A stretch of 64,000 bases of DNA from Chryseobacterium sp. LJ668 (GCF_019613955.1 NZ_CP080443.1:1054001-1118000), one strand, 5' to 3'. Positions 27,307-36,378 are shown, counted from the first letter of the stretch. Numbers and translations: made by a program. Notes: generated from the sequence alone by a model not told the origin.

Positions 27307-27314
27307 CAAAGATA
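27307..27314 (-). promoter_or_regulatory. -7 promoter box for mfd
   Basis: TATCTTTG on the minus strand. Its position supports the start at 27241, with a leader of about 60 bases. Confidence 0.5.
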
Positions 27315-27408
27315 ATGCTATTTTTCCTTTATGATAGATTGAATGAAATCATATCAATATAAAGCAACAATAAATGATTATAAATCTTAAATTATCAGTA
27401 TAATTCCA

Positions 27409-27434
27409 AAAATGAGTTAAAAACAGCTCATTTT
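27409..27434. repeat. short inverted repeat upstream of a lipoprotein gene
   Basis: AAAATGAG and CTCATTTT are perfect 8-bp arms around a 10-base loop, about 60 bases before the gene at 27493. It could be a weak terminator for something or an operator; the T-run is short. No -7 box was found in this intergenic region. Confidence 0.35.
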
Positions 27435-27492
27435 CAGCTATACGGCATGGTGTTTGAAAAATCTAAATCCATAAACCAAAAAAAATAATTTT

Positions 27493-27885
27493 ATGAAAAA
27501 TGTAATCAAGATTTTAGGAGTTTTTATGCTTGTCATGTTCACGGCAATTTCATTCACATCATGCAGTGATGATGATGATCCGGCAAATAATGATTTTTTT
27601 GCAGGTACATACAAAGGAAATATTTCTTATAACGACGGATCAACAACCGTTTCAGCAGATGACGGAAGTGTATTTGTAACAAAAATTGCAAGCGGTACAA
27701 AGTATAACTTTGCTTTTTCAAACAGTATCCCCGATCTGAACGGTGTAGAATTTGAGCAGCAGGGAGATAATGTACTGGTAAGTGTAGGAGCTACGGCATC
27801 ATCTTATATTAGAATAGACAATAACGAATTGAAGATGTTTTATGCTAAAGATGGGAAGATCTGGACAGCCAACTGTACAAGATAA
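27493..27885 (+). CDS. small lipoprotein of unknown function
   Basis: This 130-residue lipoprotein has a signal helix and the lipobox SFTSC (Cys24) followed by an acidic DDDDP stretch. The remaining 95 residues alternate hydrophobic and polar positions with regular glycines, like a small lipocalin-type or META-like beta barrel. I recognise no family with confidence. It is a single gene with its own terminator. Confidence 0.7.
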   Translation: MKNVIKILGVFMLVMFTAISFTSCSDDDDPANNDFFAGTYKGNISYNDGSTTVSADDGSVFVTKIASGTKYNFAFSNSIPDLNGVEFEQQGDNVLVSVGATASSYIRIDNNELKMFYAKDGKIWTANCTR

Positions 27886-27906
27886 TAACTATTCATACAT
27901 ATCTGG

Positions 27907-27938
27907 AACCTGTTTCTCTTTTGGGAAGCAGGTTTTTA
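27907..27938 (+). terminator. terminator of the small lipoprotein gene
   Basis: A stem of about 12 bp starting AACCTG and closing CAGGTT, with G-U pairs near the TTTT loop, is followed by TTT. Confidence 0.75.
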
Positions 27939-28030
27939 TTTAATTATGAATACTTTTAGTAAGTAAATTAAAAAAGTAATTTTCATCTTAAGATTTTATA
28001 TAACTTTACTTAAACAATAAATATACACGC

Positions 28031-28276
28031 ATGAAAAAATTTCTTACCGCAATGTCCATCGTTTTAGGATTGGGGCTTGCAAATGCTCAAAAAGCTGTTC
28101 CTGCAACAAAAAGCACTGTGCAGAAAACAACCAAAACGGTAAAGTATGTAAAGCCGCAAGCTGCTAAATCTGCAGTTAAATTGAAAAAAGACGGAACTCC
28201 CGATCGAAGATTTAAAGAAAACCAAAATCTAAAAAAGGACGGCACGCCGGATAGAAGATATAAGGCAAACAAATAA
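28031..28276 (+). CDS. small basic exported protein with DGTPDRR repeats
   Basis: This 81-residue protein has a signal peptide ending at ANAQ (residue 20). A lysine- and threonine-rich segment follows, then two copies of LKKDGTPDRR(F/Y)K at about 51-62 and 68-79. The mature peptide is strongly basic. The DGTPD motif resembles short Asp-rich turns that bind calcium, but the meaning is unclear. Similar small proteins occur, to my knowledge, in other Chryseobacterium genomes without assigned function. It is a single gene with its own terminator. Confidence 0.7.
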   Translation: MKKFLTAMSIVLGLGLANAQKAVPATKSTVQKTTKTVKYVKPQAAKSAVKLKKDGTPDRRFKENQNLKKDGTPDRRYKANK

Positions 28277-28312
28277 TCAACATTACTGTTGTTTTAATAG
28301 CAAGATTTGATG

Positions 28313-28339
28313 AACCGGTGATTTTTTGCCGGTTTTTTT
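28313..28339 (+). terminator. terminator of the basic exported protein gene
   Basis: AACCGG pairs with CCGGTT around a 10-base loop and is followed by a run of T. Confidence 0.75.
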
Positions 28340-28381
28340 ATGTTTAAATTTAAAATCATGAGAGAATTCTATACTTATTTA

Positions 28382-28389
28382 TAAATTTG
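28382..28389 (+). promoter_or_regulatory. -7 box four bases before the GH3-family ATG
   Basis: TAAATTTG, then AACT, then ATG. This geometry predicts a leaderless transcript. Confidence 0.5.
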
Positions 28390-28393
28390 AACT

Positions 28394-29893
28394 ATGTTAA
28401 ACTTCTTCAAGAAAAATGCGGCACTTATCTGGGCAAAAAAACATGTGCAGAAAGCGCATGACTGTAAGCAAAATGCAGAAAAAAATCAGGAAAAACTGCT
28501 TTTATCGCTGGTATCAACTGCCGAGAAAACACTATTCGGGAGAGAACATCGGTTTGAAAACATTCGGTCTACAGCTGATTTTCAGAAAAATGTGCAGATT
28601 GCAGATTATGAAGATCTGAAACCTTATATCGAAAAAGTAAAAAGAGGACAGCGAAATATTCTGTGGACAGGCACTCCAGAGTATTTTGCGAAAACTTCAG
28701 GCACCACTTCGGGCTCAAAATACATTCCGATTTCAAAAGAAGGAATGCCTTATCAGGTTGCAGGAGCACAAAGTGCATTATTTCATTATATATCCAAAAA
28801 AGGAAACGCCGATTTCGTCAACGGAAAAATGATTTTCCTGCAGGGAAGTCCGGAGCTGGAAGAAGTTTTCGGAATTAAAACAGGCCGACTTTCCGGAATT
28901 GTGGCGCATCATATTCCCAATTATCTTCAAAAAAACCGTCTTCCAAGTTGGGAAACCAATCTGATAGAAGACTGGGAGACAAAAGTCGACAAAATAGTCG
29001 AAGAAACAGAAAAGGAAAACATGACCTTGATTTCCGGAATCCCGCCGTGGCTCATTATGTATTTTGAAAAACTAATTGAGAAAAGCGGTAAAAAGATCAA
29101 ACAGCTTTTCCCTAATCTTCAGCTGATTGTAACCGGTGGCGTCAATTACGAGCCCTATCGCGAAAAAATGGAAGAACTTTTGGGCGGAAAAGTAGACATC
29201 GTTCAGACATTTCCGGCATCAGAAGGTTTCTTTGCTTTTCAGGATGATTATACCAAAGAAGGGCTTTTGCTTCTGACCAATCACGGGATTTTCTATGAGT
29301 TTATTCTTTTGGAACAATATGGAAAACCAGATGCCCAACGATTGACATTAAAAGAAATTGAACTTAATAAAGATTATGCTTTAATTTTAACAACAAATTC
29401 AGGATTGTGGGCCTATTCTATCGGTGATGTCGTAAGATTTATTGATAAAAATCCCCACAGAATTCTGGTAAGCGGAAGAACCAAACATTTTACCTCAGCG
29501 TTTGGCGAGCATGTTATTGCTTTTGAAGTAGAAGAAGCTATGAGGGCGACAGTTGAGAAATTTTCCGCTCAGATTACAGAATTCCACCTTGCTCCCGAAG
29601 TAAATCCTGAAGAAGGACTTCCCTACCATGAATGGTTTATAGAATTTGAAAAAGAACCTGAAAATTTAGATCAATTTAAAAATGAGCTAGATGATCAGCT
29701 GAGAAAACGCAATACATATTATGATGATTTGATTTCAGGAAATATTCTTCAAAAATTAAAAATTAGTAAACTTTCTAAAAATGCATTTCAGGAATATGCA
29801 AAATCTGAAGGTAAGCTGGGTGGTCAGAATAAAATTCCGAGGTTGGCAAATGACAGAAAAATTGCAGATATTTTGAAATTGTATAAAATTTAG
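28394..29893 (+). CDS. GH3-family acyl-adenylate-forming enzyme
   Basis: This 499-residue protein belongs to the GH3 family (named for plant auxin-responsive proteins), which adenylates carboxylic acids and joins them to amino acids or amines. The ATP-binding motif is TSGTTSGSKY at 101-110. Other landmarks are VTGGVNYEPY, QTFPASEGFFAFQ, LTTNSGLWAYSIGDVVRF and SGRTKHFTSAFGEHV. Length is normal for bacterial members, whose substrates are largely unknown. It is a single gene with a promoter that abuts the start codon. Confidence 0.87.
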   Translation: MLNFFKKNAALIWAKKHVQKAHDCKQNAEKNQEKLLLSLVSTAEKTLFGREHRFENIRSTADFQKNVQIADYEDLKPYIEKVKRGQRNILWTGTPEYFAKTSGTTSGSKYIPISKEGMPYQVAGAQSALFHYISKKGNADFVNGKMIFLQGSPELEEVFGIKTGRLSGIVAHHIPNYLQKNRLPSWETNLIEDWETKVDKIVEETEKENMTLISGIPPWLIMYFEKLIEKSGKKIKQLFPNLQLIVTGGVNYEPYREKMEELLGGKVDIVQTFPASEGFFAFQDDYTKEGLLLLTNHGIFYEFILLEQYGKPDAQRLTLKEIELNKDYALILTTNSGLWAYSIGDVVRFIDKNPHRILVSGRTKHFTSAFGEHVIAFEVEEAMRATVEKFSAQITEFHLAPEVNPEEGLPYHEWFIEFEKEPENLDQFKNELDDQLRKRNTYYDDLISGNILQKLKISKLSKNAFQEYAKSEGKLGGQNKIPRLANDRKIADILKLYKI

Positions 29894-29936
29894 CCACATT
29901 TTATTCATAATCAAAACGTATATTCAAAAAAAATGA

Positions 29937-29944
29937 TAAATTTG
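29937..29944 (+). promoter_or_regulatory. -7 promoter box for a small lipoprotein gene
   Basis: TAAATTTG, 18 bases before the ATG at 29963. Confidence 0.5.
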
Positions 29945-29962
29945 GAAAACTAAAATTTTATA

Positions 29963-30325
29963 ATGAAAGCATCTGTACTTTTAAAATCATCTTTATTAAC
30001 GGGTTTATTTATCATCTCATCTTGTGCTACCACAAAGTACAGCGAAAATATTTCAACAAATAATTATTCTAATCTTGAAGCAGGAAAAATGTATGTGGTA
30101 ACACCAAGAGACGGATCTAAAAAACAGACCATTCTTTTCAGAAACATCAGTGGTGACAATATAATAGGTACTGCCGGTAAAAAAGACAGCGCAGAAGTGG
30201 TAATTCCTAAATCTAATATTGCTTCTGTAAAAGACAGATCTCAAGGGAGAGTGGTAGCCGGTGCTGCCGTAATAGGAGCTGCAGGAGTTGCGGCCATCGT
30301 GATCAGCGCCATGAGAGCCGACTAA
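29963..30325 (+). CDS. small lipoprotein with C-terminal hydrophobic helix
   Basis: This 120-residue protein has the lipobox ISSC (Cys21). A short polar domain follows (GKMYVVTPRDGSKKQTILF, about 40-60), then a C-terminal helix rich in Gly and Ala at 96-116 (VVAGAAVIGAAGVAAIVISA) that could insert in or lie against a membrane. I recognise no family. It is a single gene whose terminator overlaps the next promoter. Confidence 0.7.
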   Translation: MKASVLLKSSLLTGLFIISSCATTKYSENISTNNYSNLEAGKMYVVTPRDGSKKQTILFRNISGDNIIGTAGKKDSAEVVIPKSNIASVKDRSQGRVVAGAAVIGAAGVAAIVISAMRAD

Positions 30326-30381
30326 ATAGACATTATCTTTCAGTAGGTATTTTAATTATCTTTTGAAAATTCAATATACTG

Positions 30382-30413
30382 ATAGCCCTGAATAAATATT
30401 TAGGGCTATTTTT
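30382..30413 (+). terminator. terminator overlapping the MFS gene promoter
   Basis: ATAGCCCT (30382-30389) pairs with AGGGCTAT (30402-30409), then T-run. The 3' arm and T-run form most of the TATTTTTG box at 30407-30414. Confidence 0.75.
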
Positions 30414-30414
30414 G
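30407..30414 (+). promoter_or_regulatory. -7 box four bases before the MFS gene ATG
   Basis: TATTTTTG, then CGGA, then ATG. It shares bases with the preceding terminator and predicts a leaderless transcript. Confidence 0.5.
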
Positions 30415-30418
30415 CGGA

Positions 30419-31654
30419 ATGATTTCTCTTCAGCCGCTTAAAATCTTAGAAAATATAGAATTCAGAAATCTTCTTACAGGGAGATTTTTTATTGTCTTAG
30501 CATTCAGAATGCTTGCTACACTACTCGGATGGTGGGTTTATCAATTGACTAAAGACCCATTTTCTATCGGATTAATCGGGCTTTCTGAAGTCATTCCTGC
30601 CGTAAGCTGTGCTCTTTATGCTGGTCACGTTATCGATATGAATGAAAAGAAAAAGCTGTTGCTGGTCTGCACATATCTCTATGTTTTTCTTATCGGGCTA
30701 TTGCTCATTCCTGCTTTTTATAATAAGGAGCTTCATTTTTCAGGACACGAAATCACTTATTACATTTACGGCGTTATTTTTTTTACGGGAATTGTAAGAG
30801 CGTTTATCGGTCCGATTGTTCCATCAATGATTCCAAAAATTGTTCAGAAAGTAAATTTACCAAGCGCTATCACACTCAATCAGGGTACTTTTTTAATTTC
30901 TTCGGTCTGCGGGCATGCTGCAGGGGGATTTTTAATTGGCTTGGTTGGAGTCAAATGGACCTTGATTGTTATCATCTCTTTGATTTCTGTTGCATCTATT
31001 TTCTTCTGGCAGCTGAATAAACAGTTTTCAGAGCATAAAAAAGATGAGATAAAAGTTTTCGAGAGCATGCGTGAAGGAATTTCTTATATTTTTAAAACGA
31101 AAGAGATCCTGGGAGCACTTTGTTTAGATATGTTTGCGGTACTTTTCGGTGGTGCAGTTGCGATGATTCCTGTTTTTGCAACCGATATTCTCAAATCAGG
31201 TGCTGAAGGTTTCGGATTACTTAATGCAGCATCAGATATTGGCTCGATGATTATCATTATGACGCTATCTGTCATTCCTTTAAGAAAAAACCAGGGCAAA
31301 ATTTTACTTTGTGTAGTGGCCGGATTTGGGCTCTGCATTATCGGTTTCGGGCTCTCTCAATATTACTGGCTGTCTTTTATGTTTCTGGTTTTAAGCGGAA
31401 TGCTGGATGGAATTTCGGTGGTTATCCGAGGCACAATTGTACAGCTGAAAACGCCAGATCATATCCGTGGACGTGTTTTGAGCGTCAATTCTATTTTTAT
31501 CATGTCGAGTAATGAGATGGGACAATTTGAAAGCGGTCTTGCTGCAAAATTAATGGGAGTTGTACGCTCGGTTGTATTTGGCGGAAGCATGACATTACTA
31601 ATAGCATTGGTGGTCGCAGGTACAAATCATAAATTAAGAAGAATGCAATATTAG
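30419..31654 (+). CDS. MFS transporter
   Basis: This 411-residue inner-membrane protein of the major facilitator superfamily resembles the MFS_3/EntS-like group. It has about 12 hydrophobic segments, the loop 2-3 region GHVIDMNEKKKLLLVC in the place of the MFS motif A, and late segments GMLDGISVVIRGTIVQLKTPDHIRGRVLSVNS typical of this subgroup. Members export siderophores or drugs, but the substrate here is unknown. It is a single gene, and its start codon lies 4 bases after the -7 box. Confidence 0.85.
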   Translation: MISLQPLKILENIEFRNLLTGRFFIVLAFRMLATLLGWWVYQLTKDPFSIGLIGLSEVIPAVSCALYAGHVIDMNEKKKLLLVCTYLYVFLIGLLLIPAFYNKELHFSGHEITYYIYGVIFFTGIVRAFIGPIVPSMIPKIVQKVNLPSAITLNQGTFLISSVCGHAAGGFLIGLVGVKWTLIVIISLISVASIFFWQLNKQFSEHKKDEIKVFESMREGISYIFKTKEILGALCLDMFAVLFGGAVAMIPVFATDILKSGAEGFGLLNAASDIGSMIIIMTLSVIPLRKNQGKILLCVVAGFGLCIIGFGLSQYYWLSFMFLVLSGMLDGISVVIRGTIVQLKTPDHIRGRVLSVNSIFIMSSNEMGQFESGLAAKLMGVVRSVVFGGSMTLLIALVVAGTNHKLRRMQY

Positions 31655-31717
31655 AAGGATTTATACGTTTTATTGAGATATATCTTAACAACTTCAAATT
31701 TAGCTTAATATTTTTTA

Positions 31718-31725
31718 TATATTTG
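31718..31725 (+). promoter_or_regulatory. -7 promoter box for the first T9SS surface protein
   Basis: TATATTTG, 19 bases before the ATG at 31745. Confidence 0.55.
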
Positions 31726-31744
31726 TATTAAAAATTTTTCAAAA

Positions 31745-33805
31745 ATGAAAAAAACTCTACTCGTTTTTCTGTTGATATTCTCTCAGATATTTTTTGCTCA
31801 ATCAGACTGTCCAACGGCTATTACTGTTTGCGGTAACTCTGGTGTATCTTACACCCCGTCAGGACCAGGAAATATTTTAGAAGATTTAGGAGGGTGCCTC
31901 TCTACAGATGAGCACTATTCTGTATGGTATACATTTACCATTGCAACTTCTGGAACTTTAACCTTCATCATTGATTCTAATAATGATCCTGATGATTATG
32001 ATTTCGGAGTGTATGGCCCAAACAAAACCTGCGGAACCTTAGGTGCACCTTTACGATGCAACTATGCAGGATCTAACCCGCTGGGAACAACCGGATTAAC
32101 CTTAACGCCACCATTCACAGGATATTGGAGCCAATACATGGATGTGATTGCCGGCGAAACTTATTATCTTGTTGTAGATAATTTCTCTAAAAGTGCTAAT
32201 GGTTTTTCTTTAACATGGGGTGGGACTGCTACTCTTGCATCTCCATTCAACGATCCTGCTTTAATCACAAATCCGTTTATAACACCAGGACTTCCTAATG
32301 CAAATCCTGCATCACCAAACGAAGTTATTATCTGTTCTAATCCGGCAACTTTTAATTTTTCTTCATTAAACGCAGGGATTATCAATGGTAATACAAATTT
32401 CACCGTTTCTTATCATCTTAATACAAATGATCTGTTGACCGGTAATTCACCTATTACAACACCAATTGCTGTAAACACAACGGATACCTATTATTACAGT
32501 ATTAGTTATACAGACCCTGTAAATCCGAATAATCCTGTTAACAAGTGTAAACAGACTGGTAGTTTTAAATTTAAAGACGGAAGTATTGTCGCAACTGACG
32601 ATACATTAACCGAATGTAATAATAACAATGAAGGAACAGCTGTATTTAATTTGACTGATGCGAATGTAACTACAATTGCAAATGCAACAAAGAAATACTA
32701 TTCATCAATGTCTGACCTTAATGCAGGCATTAATGAAATTACAAACCCTTATCAATATTTATCCGCAGGAGGATCAGCATACGTTCTTGTAACTTCACAG
32801 TTTGGCTGTAAAGATGTTGCTGAAATAAAGCTCAATTTCTTCCCTGTAGTTGTAGTAACGGAAGCAACCTTAAGAGCCTGTTTCATTGAATCAAACCCTT
32901 CAACAGGTTTATTTAACCTAACGAATGCCAATGTGACATTGCAGACAGGTACTACTAAAAAATACTACCCTTCAGCAACGGATGCAATAAATCAGACAAA
33001 CGAAATTCTTAATCCTACAAATTACGTTGCCCCAAATGGTGTCATATATGTAAGAGTGACCAATGGAAGCGGCTGTTACACTGTTGCTAAAGTTACTCTT
33101 GTTGTAATTCCGCCGGTATATTCTACAGTTCTGGTTGACAAAGTGATCTGTATTGAAGATAAAACAACACTAGACGCAGGACCCGGATTTAGCGCTTACG
33201 AATGGAGCACCGGAGCAACCACTCAAACCATTACCAATGTTGGAGTCGGAACTTATTGGGTTAAGCTGAAAACGGGAGATTGTACTTCAATGCAAAAGGT
33301 AAAAGTATTTGCTACTGAGCAGCCTGTGGTTTCTAATATTGAAATCTCAAACAACAACATTACAGTAAATGTCGTAGGTGGAACTCCTGCATATCAGTAT
33401 TCTCTAGATAATGTGCATTGGCAGGATTCTAATGTATTCAACAATCTTAACAGGGGTGATCATACTGTATATGTAAAAGATTCTTACGACTGTACACCTA
33501 TAGAAATTAATATTCTTGTACCTAATCTCATTAATGTTATTACTCCAAACGGAGATGGTGTGAATGACGTAATTGATTATTCTGCATTAGCAAACAGAAG
33601 TAATTTGATTCTGACCATATTTGACAGATACGGAACAAAAATCCACCAGGCAGACAAAACAAATGGTTTCAAATGGGACGGAACAATAGCCGGGAAGAAG
33701 GTTCCAACCGGTACATATTGGTACTCTGTAACCTGGAACGAAAACAATAAAAACAGTACTCCAATCAAATTTTCTGGTTGGGTAATGGTGAAAAACAGAG
33801 AATAA
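31745..33805 (+). CDS. T9SS type B surface protein 1 (N-type A, C-type X)
   Basis: This 686-residue protein is exported through the Sec system and T9SS. A signal peptide ends at FFAQ. N-terminal module A starts SDCPTAITVCGNSGVSYTP and contains paired cysteines and a jelly-roll-like strand pattern (to about residue 275). Two repeats of about 85 residues follow, each with a TKKYY core and NEI-NP. Next come a DKVICIEDKTTLDAGPGF/YEWSTGATTQ segment and the gliding-motility-associated (CHU_C) sorting domain at about 594-686 (NVITPNGDGVNDVIDYS to VMVKNRE). It is probably displayed or released at the cell surface. See the finding on module shuffling. Confidence 0.9.
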   Translation: MKKTLLVFLLIFSQIFFAQSDCPTAITVCGNSGVSYTPSGPGNILEDLGGCLSTDEHYSVWYTFTIATSGTLTFIIDSNNDPDDYDFGVYGPNKTCGTLGAPLRCNYAGSNPLGTTGLTLTPPFTGYWSQYMDVIAGETYYLVVDNFSKSANGFSLTWGGTATLASPFNDPALITNPFITPGLPNANPASPNEVIICSNPATFNFSSLNAGIINGNTNFTVSYHLNTNDLLTGNSPITTPIAVNTTDTYYYSISYTDPVNPNNPVNKCKQTGSFKFKDGSIVATDDTLTECNNNNEGTAVFNLTDANVTTIANATKKYYSSMSDLNAGINEITNPYQYLSAGGSAYVLVTSQFGCKDVAEIKLNFFPVVVVTEATLRACFIESNPSTGLFNLTNANVTLQTGTTKKYYPSATDAINQTNEILNPTNYVAPNGVIYVRVTNGSGCYTVAKVTLVVIPPVYSTVLVDKVICIEDKTTLDAGPGFSAYEWSTGATTQTITNVGVGTYWVKLKTGDCTSMQKVKVFATEQPVVSNIEISNNNITVNVVGGTPAYQYSLDNVHWQDSNVFNNLNRGDHTVYVKDSYDCTPIEINILVPNLINVITPNGDGVNDVIDYSALANRSNLILTIFDRYGTKIHQADKTNGFKWDGTIAGKKVPTGTYWYSVTWNENNKNSTPIKFSGWVMVKNRE

Positions 33806-33821
33806 ATATCACTCTTATAAT

Positions 33822-33851
33822 AAAAAAATCGCCCTAAAAAGCGATTTTTTT
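33822..33851 (+). terminator. terminator of surface protein gene 1
   Basis: AAAAAAATCGC pairs with GCGATTTTTTT around an 8-base loop. Confidence 0.85.
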
Positions 33852-33881
33852 ATTTCTAATGACTAATTGTAATATTTTAAT

Positions 33882-33889
33882 TAAATTTG
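33882..33889 (+). promoter_or_regulatory. -7 promoter box for surface protein gene 2
   Basis: TAAATTTG, 17 bases before the ATG at 33907 and downstream of the longest possible start at 33859. Confidence 0.55.
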
Positions 33890-33906
33890 CTATAAATTCA
33901 TTTCAC

Positions 33907-36237
33907 ATGAAAAAATTATTACTTTTTTTTATTTTAATCACATCACAGCTTTATTTTTCGCAATCAGATTGTACATCAGCAATTCCTGTCTGTGGAAACT
34001 CTAATATTTCTTACACACCTTCCGGACCCGGAAATGTTTTAGAAGACTTGGGAGGCTGTTTAACTGATGATGAAAACTTCTCTGTTTGGTATACTATTAC
34101 AGTAGCTACTTCCGGTACATTGGCTTTTACAATTGATGCCAATATTAATACAACTGATTATGATTTTGCTGTTTATGCTGCCAATGCAACATGTGCAGCT
34201 CTAGGACCACCAATCAGATGTAATTTTGCAGGTTCTTCCCCTACAGGAAATACAGGATTGGAGCTTATTCCTACCACATCTGCATATTTCGAAGACTATT
34301 TAGACGTTGTTGCGGGACAGACCTATTTTCTGGTTATAGATAACTTCAGTAATGCTGCCAATGCCGGGTTTTCTTTAAATTGGGAAGGTACAGCTACCCT
34401 GACTTCTCCTTTTTCAGATCCTACTTTAACACCTAACCCTTTTATTACACCTGGTGTTCCGGCTGCAAACCCAGCCAATCCGAATGAAATTCTGAAATGT
34501 GCGTTACCGATGCAGTTTGATTTTACAACACTTACAACAGGAATTTTAAACGGAAATGTTAATTTTACAGTTACCTATCACAATACAAGTAACGATGCCA
34601 TTACAGGTAATTCACCACTTACTGTAACTACCGTTGATGGTACAACTATCTATTATTACAGACTTAAGTATCAAGATCCTACAAATCCTAACAACCCTGT
34701 AAACGGATGCTTTCTGACTGGTAAATTCAAATTTAAGCAAGGTAATATCGTAGCTACCGATGCAACAATTACAGCATGTAATACAAATGGATTTGGAACA
34801 GGGACCTTTAATCTGACGACGGCTAACGTATTTACTGATCCCACTGCAATAAAAAAATATTATCCTACATTAAATAATTTGAATGCAGGAACTAATGAGA
34901 TTACAAATCCTACAGCATACATCTCTACTGCACCAAAAACAGTTTTTGTAAAAGTGACTTCTGTGGAAGGATGTACTGATATAGCTGAAATTACCCTGCA
35001 GTTTTTACCTCCGCTTCCTGTCAACAATGTCAGTTTATTTACCTGTAACAATAACAACACAGGCAGTGGCATTTTTGATCTGACAGCAGCAATCGTATAC
35101 ACAGGTACAAATATTACTAAAAAATACTATCTGACTTTAGCTGATTTAACTGCGGGAATTAATGAAATTACCAATCCCACTGCATACACTTCTACAGTGC
35201 CTAAAAAGATCTATGTAAAAGTAATCAATAGTGCAGGCTGTACAGGAAATGGCGAAATTACCCTTGTTTTTTATCCTACGGTAATCGTTAATAATGCAAC
35301 TATTGAATCTTGTTTTATACCAGCTAATATTTCTACAGCAGTTTTTGATCTAACAGCAGTAAATGTAACATCCCAAACCGGTGTTACAAAAAAGTATTAC
35401 ACCACTTTGGCTAATGCTACAGCAGAAACTAATGAAATACCTAATCCTTCATTATACATCACCACAAACGGTGAGGCGTATATAAAAGTATTTAATTCAG
35501 ATGGGTGTTATTCTATTGCTAAAGTAACGTTGAAAGTTTTACCTCCTGTAAAATCTACAGTTTTAAAAGATAAAACCATCTGTATTGAAGACAGAACAAC
35601 CCTTGATGCAGGGCCAGGATTTGATGGTTACGAATGGAGCACAGGCGCGACAACGCAGACCATTCAGGGCGTTCCTGTGGGAGCCTATTGGGTAAAGCTA
35701 AAGACTGGTAAATGTTTCACATTACAGCAAGTAAATGTATATGCTTCTCAACAGCCGGTTATTGCCAGCTTAGATATTACAAATAATACAATTACGGTAA
35801 ATGCTTCAGGAGGAACAGCTCCTTACGAATATTCACTGGATGGTATTACTTGGCAGAACTCAAATGTATTTAATAATTTACCAAGAGGTGAAAACAAAAT
35901 ATATGTAAAAGATTCTTTTGATTGTAACCCTGTCATTGTCCAGATCACAATTCCAAACCTTGTCAATGCAATTACACCGAATGGTGACAACGTAAATGAC
36001 GTGGTAGATTATTCTGAATTGGCATATAAGAAAGATCTAATTTTCACTGTCTACGACAGATACGGAAACAAAATCTATGAGGCCGATAAAATGAGAAATT
36101 ACAGGTGGGACGGAACTTCAAGCGGTAAGAAAATTCTTACAGGAACTTATTGGTACACCATCACATGGACGGAAAATGACAAAACCAATACACAGACCAA
36201 ATACAATGGCTGGATCGTGGTAAAAAACAGAGAATAA
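33907..36237 (+). CDS. T9SS type B surface protein 2 (N-type A, C-type Y)
   Basis: This 776-residue paralogue of the preceding protein has a signal peptide ending at LYFSQ and module A (SDCTSAIPVCGNSNISYTP). It has three ~85-residue TKKYY-type repeats instead of two, then a C-terminal half of a different type (PPVKSTVLKDKTICIEDRT, YEWSTGATTQTIQGVPVG). The sorting domain is at about 684-776 with NAITPNGDNVNDVVDYS and YEADKMRN. The frame opens at 33859, but the -7 box at 33882-33889 and a proper signal peptide starting MKKLLLFF put the start at 33907. It has its own promoter and terminator. Confidence 0.9.
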   Translation: MKKLLLFFILITSQLYFSQSDCTSAIPVCGNSNISYTPSGPGNVLEDLGGCLTDDENFSVWYTITVATSGTLAFTIDANINTTDYDFAVYAANATCAALGPPIRCNFAGSSPTGNTGLELIPTTSAYFEDYLDVVAGQTYFLVIDNFSNAANAGFSLNWEGTATLTSPFSDPTLTPNPFITPGVPAANPANPNEILKCALPMQFDFTTLTTGILNGNVNFTVTYHNTSNDAITGNSPLTVTTVDGTTIYYYRLKYQDPTNPNNPVNGCFLTGKFKFKQGNIVATDATITACNTNGFGTGTFNLTTANVFTDPTAIKKYYPTLNNLNAGTNEITNPTAYISTAPKTVFVKVTSVEGCTDIAEITLQFLPPLPVNNVSLFTCNNNNTGSGIFDLTAAIVYTGTNITKKYYLTLADLTAGINEITNPTAYTSTVPKKIYVKVINSAGCTGNGEITLVFYPTVIVNNATIESCFIPANISTAVFDLTAVNVTSQTGVTKKYYTTLANATAETNEIPNPSLYITTNGEAYIKVFNSDGCYSIAKVTLKVLPPVKSTVLKDKTICIEDRTTLDAGPGFDGYEWSTGATTQTIQGVPVGAYWVKLKTGKCFTLQQVNVYASQQPVIASLDITNNTITVNASGGTAPYEYSLDGITWQNSNVFNNLPRGENKIYVKDSFDCNPVIVQITIPNLVNAITPNGDNVNDVVDYSELAYKKDLIFTVYDRYGNKIYEADKMRNYRWDGTSSGKKILTGTYWYTITWTENDKTNTQTKYNGWIVVKNRE

Positions 36238-36255
36238 ATAATTTTTAATATCATT

Positions 36256-36287
36256 AAAAATCACCTCAGCAATGGGGTGATTTTTTT
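36256..36287 (+). terminator. terminator of surface protein gene 2
   Basis: AAAAATCACC pairs with GGTGATTTTT around a 10-base loop and is followed by further T. Confidence 0.85.
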
Positions 36288-36378
36288 ATTAACAAAATCT
36301 ATCCTTTATTAATAAGATGTAGAAGGGGGTTCTTTACAAAATGTTAGTTAATATTTTCAGATTATTTTTTTAAAAAAC

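Noticed and set aside
32600..35560. Repeated DNA in the surface-protein genes as a CRISPR-like or tandem repeat array
   Set aside because: The repetition is at protein level with ~255-base diverged units in an intact frame; it encodes domains.
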